Shown: positions 1-6,401 of the stretch, in pieces | Numbering within the stretch: the first letter of the stretch is position 1 | Layout of the letters: every line of letters begins with the position of its first letter | NCBI GenBank assembly: GCA_018062725.1 | Contig: JAGORP010000075.1 | Location: forward strand, 1-10,629 | DNA: 10,629 nucleotides | Source of the DNA: Flavobacterium sp. | GTDB taxonomy: Bacteria; Bacteroidota; Bacteroidia; Flavobacteriales; Flavobacteriaceae | Reading direction: 5' to 3' | Position numbers and translations under genes: made by a program | The notes under the pieces: model-generated | Seen by the model: only the letters and a program-made list of their open reading frames with translations | What the model was told of the DNA's origin: nothing | Databases searched by the model: none

Positions 1-493
1 GAATCGTAGCGCTAACGGTGTTTGAATTTAAATTAATTACTGCTACGAAATCATCTGTACTACTTCCACCATCGCCCCAGTTGGTTACATAACCTTTACC
101 ATTGTAAAAAGCGATATAACGTGGGTTACTCAACCCTAAAGTAATGGAAGTAATATGCTTCATGGTATATCTGTTAACTACCTCAATTTTGTTAGAGTTA
201 TTCAAAACGATGTAGGCTTTATTACCATAAAAACCCAAGTCTTGACCTGTATCCCCAAGGGTTTCACTAGGATTAACAATTTTAAAAATATCATCTTGAA
301 ACTTCCCTAAATCATCTGACAAATAAGACATTGAACTATTTGGTGTCCCAAAATTTCCTTGATTCAGAATTAAAGCTCCGTTATCATAACTTCCTAAGGG
401 TAACTCCGCTGGAGAAGTCACATCATCATTAGAACAAGAAGTAAAAAACAACGCTGTTAAAGCAGTAATAGCTGCAATTTTAATAAATTTCAT
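1..493 (-). CDS. BtuG-like surface lipoprotein, YncE/DUF5074-type beta-propeller (partial, C-terminus missing)
   Basis: The first 164 codons are present; the gene runs off the window start. The N-terminus is a lipoprotein signal: basic MKFIK, a hydrophobic stretch, then the lipobox FTSC with the acylated Cys at residue 20. It is followed by SNDD, resembling the acidic lipoprotein export signal that sends Bacteroidota lipoproteins to the outer face of the outer membrane. Downstream come repeated blade-like stretches (GALILNQGNFG, KAYIVLNNSNKIEVVN, GYVTNWGDGGSS, FVAVINLNS), typical of YncE/DUF5074 beta-propellers. The start lies 3 bases after the stop of the TonB receptor, so the two are surely cotranscribed under the cobalamin riboswitch. 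In Bacteroides, BtuG is a beta-propeller surface lipoprotein encoded beside BtuB that captures cobalamin. By family and context this is the likely role here. The family call is fairly safe; cobalamin binding is inferred. Confidence 0.8.
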   Translation of the reverse strand, partial: MKFIKIAAITALTALFFTSCSNDDVTSPAELPLGSYDNGALILNQGNFGTPNSSMSYLSDDLGKFQDDIFKIVNPSETLGDTGQDLGFYGNKAYIVLNNSNKIEVVNRYTMKHITSITLGLSNPRYIAFYNGKGYVTNWGDGGSSTDDFVAVINLNSNTVSATI

Positions 494-496
494 GAT

Positions 497-2326
497 TTAA
501 AAGTTTAGATTAATGTTGAAAGTATAGTTACGTCCTGGCATGGGTCTGCCTAGGATATTTTGATAATTTTCGTTGGATATATTGGCCGATTGAAAACCAA
601 CCTTATAATTTTGCTTTTTGCCAAAACCATAACTAATTCCCGAATTGAAAACCATATAATCGGCTAGAATGTTCGCATTATCACTCGAAGTATACACTTG
701 ACCATTGTATAAAACTTGGCTATGTAACGAAAACCTTCTGTAAGTATATTGAAAATTAGTCACCCATTTGTGGTTGGGAACATAGATTAATTGTTTATCT
801 AATAATGTATTGACAGATTTTGTATACCCATAGGAGGAAGACAAATCGAATTTATGATTACCAAACTGTTTGTTCCCTTTTAAAACAACTTCTAGTCCAT
901 AGGTTTTAACTTCAAATACGTTTTCTGGTGTCCAAAATCCCGATTCATTAGGCTTCCATTGTATCATATCTTTAATGGATATTCCGAAACCAGTAACTTG
1001 AAGCGAAACATATTTGGTGAAGAATTCGTGCCCGATCTCCGCTTGATAAGAACTTTCCGGTTTTAAGTCTTTATTTCCGCTTCCTTCCCAATACAAATCG
1101 TTAAAACTTGGAATTCTATAATTTCGAGAACCGTTTAGTTTAATTCTATAAAAAGAAAAGGGTTTAAAAAGAGTTCCAATCGAAAACAAGAATGGACTTT
1201 GGTATTGATTGGTGATTTCTTTTCTACAAGACAATTCGTACAAAAACCAATCCGTTACCTCATGTTTTACTAAAACTGAAGCCGACCCTATTTTTCGAAT
1301 ATCTGAAGTCAAATCACTTCCAGAACCTTTCGTTTGCGTATAATCGACAATCCCATCAACAGTCATTTTCGAAAACAAATGAAAAGAAGCGTTATATTTC
1401 AAAATCGATGTTTCTGCTTTTCCAAAACTAAACTTCTCTTTGCTGGCATTTTCAAAATACTTATAAGATTCTTTCAAATTTGCCCAACGCAATGTCGACG
1501 TAAATTTGTTGTAAAAAGCCTTCCATTCTACTAAATTTCGAGTATCAAAGTTTTGATATTTACTTTTGGAAACCGAGCCCAAAGCGGCCGAAAAATGTCT
1601 TTCCCCATCATACAATTGGCTGTACAATTTCACGAAATGCTTTTCATTGAATTTGTATCCGAAATCTACGTTAAAACTATTGTTGTAATATTGTCCGTTT
1701 TCGTTTTTGATATCGGTTTCCGGAAAAGTATAGTCATTATGTGAGCGATTTCGGGAAAAACCAATTTGTGTTGCAATTTTATTGTTGCTAATTTTGCTAT
1801 TGAAATGAGTTCCGAGAGTATTAAAACTTCCATAATCTACTTGCACTTCGCCTGAAAAATCTTTTTTAAAACTCAAATCATTATTCAAATGGATAGAACC
1901 TCCAATCGCACTACTGCCGTAAATCGCACTTCCGCCTCCGGAACGCACCGAAATCGAATTAAAATTACGCGTTGAAATGGTGTTGAAATCCGTTTGACCG
2001 TTTAACTGAGAATTAATATTGATTCCGTTCCAAATTACCGCAGTTTGTTGTGCAGTTGTTCCTCTAAAAGATGCTGAAGAAACCATTCCCAATCCATTTT
2101 CTTTAAAATAAATCAGAGAATTGTAATTGAGTAGGCTGGTTAGTGAAGCCTTATTATTTTTAATAATCGAATCCGATAGTTTTAGAACCGATTGCGATTC
2201 CGAATGCTTTTTCAACTGCAAATCAGCTATGGAAACCTCTTGCAAGGTAACTGCAATAGTATCTTGTGCCAAAATAGATTGGCTACAAAACAGAATGAAG
2301 ATAAAACCTAATTTCTTTAAAGTCAT
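497..2326 (-). CDS. btuB: TonB-dependent outer-membrane receptor, BtuB type (vitamin B12)
   Basis: This is a 609-residue outer-membrane transporter, close in length to E. coli BtuB. A Sec signal peptide covers residues 1-20 (cleavage after SILA). A TonB-box-like stretch (TIAVTLQEVSI, about 23-33) precedes the plug domain (about 45-150), which shows the family signatures SASFRGT, TAVIWNGININ and SGGGSAIYGSSAIGGSIHL. The remainder is a beta-barrel of alternating strands ending in Phe (NINLNF), the usual sorting residue. It has no carboxypeptidase-like N-terminal extension, so it is the short BtuB/siderophore class rather than SusC. A cobalamin riboswitch occupies its leader, the strongest evidence that the substrate is a corrinoid. 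It is cotranscribed with the BtuG-like lipoprotein gene 3 bases downstream and is divergent from btuFCD. A siderophore receptor is the alternative from protein sequence alone, but the riboswitch argues against it. Confidence 0.9.
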   Translation of the reverse strand: MTLKKLGFIFILFCSQSILAQDTIAVTLQEVSIADLQLKKHSESQSVLKLSDSIIKNNKASLTSLLNYNSLIYFKENGLGMVSSASFRGTTAQQTAVIWNGININSQLNGQTDFNTISTRNFNSISVRSGGGSAIYGSSAIGGSIHLNNDLSFKKDFSGEVQVDYGSFNTLGTHFNSKISNNKIATQIGFSRNRSHNDYTFPETDIKNENGQYYNNSFNVDFGYKFNEKHFVKLYSQLYDGERHFSAALGSVSKSKYQNFDTRNLVEWKAFYNKFTSTLRWANLKESYKYFENASKEKFSFGKAETSILKYNASFHLFSKMTVDGIVDYTQTKGSGSDLTSDIRKIGSASVLVKHEVTDWFLYELSCRKEITNQYQSPFLFSIGTLFKPFSFYRIKLNGSRNYRIPSFNDLYWEGSGNKDLKPESSYQAEIGHEFFTKYVSLQVTGFGISIKDMIQWKPNESGFWTPENVFEVKTYGLEVVLKGNKQFGNHKFDLSSSYGYTKSVNTLLDKQLIYVPNHKWVTNFQYTYRRFSLHSQVLYNGQVYTSSDNANILADYMVFNSGISYGFGKKQNYKVGFQSANISNENYQNILGRPMPGRNYTFNINLNF

Positions 2327-2333
2327 AATTCCA

Positions 2334-2355
2334 GAATCTTTTTTCCCGAAGATTC
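2334..2355 (-). promoter_or_regulatory. Candidate riboswitch expression-platform hairpin at the btuB start
   Basis: On the minus strand GAATCTT and AAGATTC form a perfect 7-bp stem around the 8-base loop CGGGAAAA. The hairpin lies 12 bases downstream of the aptamer and ends 7 bases before the btuB ATG, with TGGA between. No T-tract follows it, so translational control of ribosome access is more likely than termination. The loop sequence CGGGAA is complementary to TTCCCG in the aptamer core (2474-2479), which would permit a loop-aptamer contact or competition with the GGGAA/TTCCC helix. The hairpin is seen in the sequence; its function is inferred. Confidence 0.55.
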
Positions 2356-2367
2356 GATATTTGTTAA

Positions 2368-2542
2368 GAATTTAGGCAGGTCTCCTGGCTTGCGTCTTGT
2401 TGTTTACCTTCCCACTCCGACAATTTGGAGCAGTGGCATTGTAGTGTACAACAAGCTTGATAGCTTACAGTTGCGGGAACAGCTTAGGTTTTACACCTAA
2501 TTCCCTTTTAATCCTTCTTAAAAAAGTAAGGAACCAAAATTC
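2368..2542 (-). promoter_or_regulatory. Cobalamin (adenosylcobalamin-class) riboswitch aptamer
   Basis: Read on the minus strand, the leader contains the conserved cobalamin-riboswitch core in order. These are GGTTCC (2530-2535), GGATTAAAAGGGAA, the GGTGTAAAACC element, TTCCCGCAACTGT, the GCCACTG joining segment, GGAGTGGGAAGG, and the B12 box AGCCAGGAGACCTGCCT (2374-2390). A closing P1 helix is visible as GAATTT (2537-2542) paired with AAATTC (2368-2373). The element lies wholly within the leader of the TonB receptor gene, where such riboswitches repress expression when cobalamin is plentiful. It does not lie on the transcript of the divergent btuFCD genes. Confidence 0.97.
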
Positions 2543-2547
2543 GAGTG

Positions 2548-2555
2548 CAAATATA
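2548..2555 (-). promoter_or_regulatory. Putative -7 promoter element for the riboswitch-btuB transcript
   Basis: The minus strand reads TATATTTG, a perfect match to the Bacteroidota -7 consensus TAnnTTTG. It lies 5 bases upstream of the P1 helix of the riboswitch, as expected for a transcript that begins with the aptamer. No convincing -33 TTTG is visible upstream. Confidence 0.6.
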
Positions 2556-2606
2556 GTTTTAAATTGGTTAGAAAAAATATATAACAGAATAATTCACAAT
2601 AAAATT

Positions 2607-2614
2607 TACCTTTG
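2607..2614 (+). promoter_or_regulatory. Putative -7 promoter element for btuFCD
   Basis: The plus strand reads TACCTTTG, a perfect match to TAnnTTTG, 19 bases before the btuF ATG. Transcription starting a few bases downstream would leave a leader of roughly 12-16 bases, too short to carry a riboswitch. A clear -33 TTTG is not seen, so the call rests on the -7 match and position. Confidence 0.55.
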
Positions 2615-2633
2615 TGCCAACATAATTAAAAAT

Positions 2634-3776
2634 ATGAAGCCTTTTCTATCCAAAATAATTTTATTTTTCACTTTAACACTTGTTTTGAGTTGTAAACAAG
2701 AAAATTCCTCTAACACTACTCTAGAACAAAAAGTCAAAAACACAATTGAATTTGCAAAAGACTTAGAAATTTACAAATACAAGGGTTTTTCTATTTTAAA
2801 AGTTAAAAATCCATGGCCCAATGCCAATAAAGACTTTACTTATATTCTTCAAGAAAAAAACGGAATTATTCCCGACAGCTTAAAACAACATACTGCTATT
2901 CAGGTTCCAATCAAAACGGTTGTTGCCACTTCAACGACACATATTGCTTCCTTAGTGATGTTAGGGGTTGAAAACACATTAGTTGGCTTCCCACATCTGG
3001 ATTATATCTCTTCTGAAAAAGTCCGCAAAAACATTGATAGTGGAAAAGTAAAAGAATTAGGCAATAATCAAACGTTAAATGTAGAAATAGCCATCGATTT
3101 AGCGCCTTCTGTAATTGTTGGCTATGGCTTAGACAATCATAATCCGAGTTTAGACAATTTAGAAAAAAGTGGCTTAAAAGTAATCCTAAATGGTGATTGG
3201 AACGAACAGTCACCGCTTGGCAAAGCCGAATGGATCAAGTTTTTTGGCGCTTTATATGGAAAAGAAGAATTAGCCAATACACTTTTCAACAATATTAAAG
3301 AAGAGTACCATAGTGCCTTGGCCATTGCAAAAAGTGCCCAATTTCACCCTACTGTTTTCGCCGGATCTATGTATGAGGAAATTTGGTATGTTCCACAAGG
3401 TCAAAGCTGGGGCTCACTGTTTTTAAAAGATGCGGGGGCTCATTATCTTTGGACGAATGAAAAAGGAACAGGTGGCTTATCCTTGTCGTTTGAAAAAGTA
3501 TTCGAAAAAGCTCAAAATGCAGATTTTTGGATTGGTCCAGGACAATTCAATTCGTTGGAAGAAATGGCGAAAACGAATCCGCATTATACACAATTTAAAG
3601 CTTTTAAAACAAAACAAGTGTATTCTTATTCGATAAAAAAAGGAAAAACTGGGGGATTAATTTACTTCGAAGAAGCTCCTAACCGCCCCGATTTGGTCTT
3701 GAAAGATTTGGTGAAAATTTTTCATCCCGAGCTCCTAACCGATTATAAATTACATTTTTTTCAAAAATTGAAATAA
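2634..3776 (+). CDS. btuF: ABC transporter substrate-binding lipoprotein, probable cobalamin-binding BtuF
   Basis: The chosen start is the ATG at 2634, giving 380 residues. The reading frame stays open further upstream, but that extension runs antisense through the riboswitch and across the promoter. The start at 2634 gives a clean lipoprotein signal (MKPFLSK, hydrophobic core, LVLSC with the lipidated Cys at 20). The class III periplasmic-binding fold (Peripla_BP_2) spans about residues 90-365. It opens with VPIKTVVATSTTHIASLVMLG, and later segments include TLNVEIAIDLAPSVIVGYG, SPLGKAEWIKFFG and FAGSMYEEIWYVPQG. It is much longer than E. coli BtuF (266 residues), mainly because of a segment of about 70 residues between the lipid anchor and the binding fold. 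It should bind cobalamin in the periplasm and dock on BtuC. Its stop codon abuts the btuC start. An iron-siderophore or haem ligand is the alternative; the riboswitch next door favours cobalamin. Confidence 0.85.
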   Translation: MKPFLSKIILFFTLTLVLSCKQENSSNTTLEQKVKNTIEFAKDLEIYKYKGFSILKVKNPWPNANKDFTYILQEKNGIIPDSLKQHTAIQVPIKTVVATSTTHIASLVMLGVENTLVGFPHLDYISSEKVRKNIDSGKVKELGNNQTLNVEIAIDLAPSVIVGYGLDNHNPSLDNLEKSGLKVILNGDWNEQSPLGKAEWIKFFGALYGKEELANTLFNNIKEEYHSALAIAKSAQFHPTVFAGSMYEEIWYVPQGQSWGSLFLKDAGAHYLWTNEKGTGGLSLSFEKVFEKAQNADFWIGPGQFNSLEEMAKTNPHYTQFKAFKTKQVYSYSIKKGKTGGLIYFEEAPNRPDLVLKDLVKIFHPELLTDYKLHFFQKLK

Positions 3777-4805
3777 TTGAATTCGTCCAAAAAACATATC
3801 CCTTTCTTTGTACTATTGACATTGTCACTGCTATTACTTTTGTTATTAAACATTAGCTTTGGGCAAATTGCCATTCCGATAAAAGAAGTTTTCAAAAGTT
3901 TAACTGGAAACGCAGCCAGTAAAGAAAGTTGGGAATATATTATTTTTAATTATCGATTACCTAAAGCCATTACGGCCATTTTAGTCGGATTTGGACTCTC
4001 CATTAGTGGTTTATTAATGCAAACACTTTTCAGAAACCCATTAGCAGGCCCTTATGTTTTAGGCTTAAGTTCGGGTTCAAGTTTAGGGGTAGCCTTTGTA
4101 ATTATGGGCGTGGGTATACTTCCTTCTTTTTTAGCAGAAATTATGTTATCTCCTTACGGAATAATTCTTGCCTCTTGTTTGGGTAGTTTAATGGTTTTAA
4201 TAGCTGTTTTGATCGTTTCGCAACGCTTAAGAGATACTATGGCAATTCTAATTGTTGGACTAATGTTTAGCAGTTTTACGGGTGCTATTGTAAGTACACT
4301 TACCTATTTTTCAACTGCAGAACAATTACAAAAATTCACCTTTTGGTCTATGGGTAATTTAGGTAACTTATCTTGGAATCAGGTTTTCATTTTAGTAATA
4401 GCTACAAGCATCGGATTACTCGTGAGCATTACTAAAATTAAAGCACTTAACGCCTTACTTTTGGGCGAAAATTATGCTAAAAGTCTTGGTGTTAACTACA
4501 AAAAAACACAATTTATTATTATACTAGCTACGAGTATTTTAGCGGGTAGCATTACTGCATTTGTGGGACCAATTGCTTTTGTAGGCTTAGCCGTTCCTCA
4601 TATTGCCAAATTGATTTTTCAAACCAGTAATCACACCATCTTATTCTTAGGAACACTTTTACTTGGAGCCATAACCATGTTATTTTGTGATCTCCTTTCA
4701 CAATTACCAACAAACAATATTATTTTACCGATAAACGCTATTACGTCTATAATTGGTGCTCCTGTAGTGATTTGGTTATTATTAAAAAAGCGAAATTTTA
4801 GCTAA
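3777..4805 (+). CDS. btuC: FecCD-family ABC transporter permease, probable BtuC
   Basis: This is a 342-residue inner-membrane permease of the FecCD/BtuC family with about ten hydrophobic helices, the usual length for the family. Hallmarks are GLSISGLLMQTLFRNPLAGP at about residues 71-90, followed by YVLGLSSGSSLG. Near the C-terminus lies GPIAFVGLAVPHIAKLIF, the cytoplasmic coupling loop that contacts the ATPase. The start is a TTG at 3777: the in-frame codon just before it is the btuF stop TAA, and no ATG occurs before the first membrane helix (about residues 9-29), so a start much further downstream would delete that helix. It lies between btuF (zero spacing) and btuD (1-base overlap), so all three form one transcription unit. 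It forms the cobalamin translocation channel as a dimer with two BtuD subunits. Confidence 0.9.
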   Translation: MNSSKKHIPFFVLLTLSLLLLLLLNISFGQIAIPIKEVFKSLTGNAASKESWEYIIFNYRLPKAITAILVGFGLSISGLLMQTLFRNPLAGPYVLGLSSGSSLGVAFVIMGVGILPSFLAEIMLSPYGIILASCLGSLMVLIAVLIVSQRLRDTMAILIVGLMFSSFTGAIVSTLTYFSTAEQLQKFTFWSMGNLGNLSWNQVFILVIATSIGLLVSITKIKALNALLLGENYAKSLGVNYKKTQFIIILATSILAGSITAFVGPIAFVGLAVPHIAKLIFQTSNHTILFLGTLLLGAITMLFCDLLSQLPTNNIILPINAITSIIGAPVVIWLLLKKRNFS

Positions 4806-5590
4806 TGACAAAACCAATTAAAATATTAGTGACCTCAAATTTGAGTATTGGATATTCTTCCAAAAACTCAAAAACCGTCATTGCTGAAGGTTTAAATTTA
4901 CACCTTGAAACTGGAAAACTTATTGCATTAATTGGCGCCAACGGTATTGGAAAATCGACATTATTACGCACCTTAACCGGAATTCAAAAACCATTAGTAG
5001 GAGAAGTTCTTTTAAAGGACAAAAATATTCATCAATTTTCATCGGTAGATTTAGCACAAAATTTAAGCGTGGTGCTAACCGAAAAACTACCTCCCAGTAA
5101 CTTAACGGTTTACGAACTCGTTGCCATTGGAAGGCAGCCTTACACCAATTGGGTGGGCAAGTTAACTCAACTCGACAAAGAAAAAATTGAAAGAGCCATT
5201 GCACTCACAACCATTTCCGAAATTATTCATAAAAAACATTTTGAGATTAGTGACGGTCAATTACAAAAAGCTTTAGTAGCAAGGGCTTTGGCACAAGATA
5301 CACCGCTAATCATTTTAGACGAGCCTACCACCCATTTGGATTTACATCATAAAGTTTCCTTATTCAAGTTATTAAAAAAATTAGCGCAGGAGACTCAAAA
5401 ATGCATCCTTTTTTCGACCCACGATATCGATTTAGCTATTCAGTTGTGCGATGAAATGATTGTGATGACTTCTGAAAAAATTATCCAAGACCAACCTTGT
5501 AATTTAATCGAAAAAGGGGTTTTCAACTCCTTATTTCAAGATGAAGATATAGCTTTTGATGCTCAAAAAGGAAAATTTGTTTTTAAATAA
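4805..5590 (+). CDS. btuD: ABC transporter ATP-binding protein, probable BtuD
   Basis: This 261-residue ATPase is of the FecE/BtuD/FepC type. Walker A is GANGIGKST (44-52), the signature motif is the variant ISDGQ (148-152), and Walker B with its catalytic Glu is LIILDEP (168-174, Glu 173). The D-loop follows as THLD, and the switch His is in STHD (His 206). At the expected Q-loop position, just before the conserved LTVYELVAIGR segment, the sequence reads VLTEK, so Glu 93 seems to replace the usual Gln. The ATG overlaps the btuC stop by one base (TAATG), a typical translationally coupled junction. It powers cobalamin import through BtuC. Substrate assignment comes from context; the ATPase itself is certain. 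Confidence 0.92.
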   Translation: MTKPIKILVTSNLSIGYSSKNSKTVIAEGLNLHLETGKLIALIGANGIGKSTLLRTLTGIQKPLVGEVLLKDKNIHQFSSVDLAQNLSVVLTEKLPPSNLTVYELVAIGRQPYTNWVGKLTQLDKEKIERAIALTTISEIIHKKHFEISDGQLQKALVARALAQDTPLIILDEPTTHLDLHHKVSLFKLLKKLAQETQKCILFSTHDIDLAIQLCDEMIVMTSEKIIQDQPCNLIEKGVFNSLFQDEDIAFDAQKGKFVFK

Positions 5591-5632
5591 GAATTAAAAA
5601 TTACTTAAATTTATAGTTCTAAAAAACGAAAA

Positions 5633-6394
5633 ATGAAGACTTTATTTTCATTACTGATTTTAACATCAATGTCTATAAATGCACAATTAAAACCTATTTC
5701 TTATGTTGATGGAGACCAAAAACTAGAAGGTCTCTTGGGAATTCCAAAGAAGAGTTTAAAAAACAAGGCGGGTATCTTGGTACTTCCAGCTTGGAAGGGA
5801 ATCGACAATCATGCGAAAGAAAGTGCTCATGAATTAACCAAATTGGGTTACATTGCCTTTGTTGCCGATATCTATGGAATTGACAAACGCCCGAACGACA
5901 CAAAAGAAGCCGGAAAACAAGCAGGGTACTACAAAACCAATTATGCCGAATACCAAAAAAGAATTCAGTTAGCCTTGGAACAACTTGTCAAGGCAGGAGC
6001 AAATCCAGAAAAAATTGGAGTCATTGGATATTGTTTTGGTGGCACCGGAGCCATTGAAGTTGCAAGAGCCAACATGAAAGTACAAGGTGTCGTTTCATTT
6101 CATGGTGGTCTAGGAAGAGAGGCGACACGAGCGATTGAAACCATTCAACCAAAAGTTTTAGTATTGCATGGCGCAGATGATTTTTTTGTTCCTGACGCTG
6201 AAATAAAAGGATTTCAGGAAGAAATGAATAAAGCGAAAGCCGATTGGCAAATGATTTATTATGCCGATGCTGTACACGCTTTTACACATAAGGATGCGGG
6301 TAATGATAAATCGAAAGGAACCGCTTACAACGAAAAAGCAGACAAACGTTCGTGGCAAGCTATGAAAAGTTTTTTTGAAGAAGTTTTGCCTTAA
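5633..6394 (+). CDS. Dienelactone hydrolase family protein, secreted
   Basis: This is a 253-residue alpha/beta hydrolase of the dienelactone hydrolase family. The nucleophile elbow GYCFGG puts a Cys (134) where most alpha/beta hydrolases have Ser, as in true DLH enzymes. The acid is probably Asp 183 in HGADDFFVP, and the base is His 215 in DAVHAFTH. Residues 1-17 (MKTLFSLL..SINA) form a Sec signal peptide with cleavage before Gln 18, so the mature enzyme should be periplasmic or exported, unlike classical cytoplasmic DLH. The natural substrate cannot be read from the sequence; esters or lactones are the family expectation. It lies 42 bases after btuD on the same strand. Only a poor -7 match (TATAGTTC, 5612-5619) lies between, so read-through from btuFCD is possible. 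Its stop faces that of the acyltransferase 7 bases away. Confidence 0.88.
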   Translation: MKTLFSLLILTSMSINAQLKPISYVDGDQKLEGLLGIPKKSLKNKAGILVLPAWKGIDNHAKESAHELTKLGYIAFVADIYGIDKRPNDTKEAGKQAGYYKTNYAEYQKRIQLALEQLVKAGANPEKIGVIGYCFGGTGAIEVARANMKVQGVVSFHGGLGREATRAIETIQPKVLVLHGADDFFVPDAEIKGFQEEMNKAKADWQMIYYADAVHAFTHKDAGNDKSKGTAYNEKADKRSWQAMKSFFEEVLP

Positions 6395-6401
6395 CGTTTA
6401 A

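Noticed and set aside
1334..1744. Plus-strand open frames of 63-66 codons inside btuB
   Set aside because: They lie wholly antisense to a clear TonB receptor, have unusual composition and no family signature.
2457..2633. 59-codon upstream extension of the btuF reading frame
   Set aside because: It runs antisense through the riboswitch and across the btuF promoter, and it would bury the lipoprotein signal peptide that starts at 2634.
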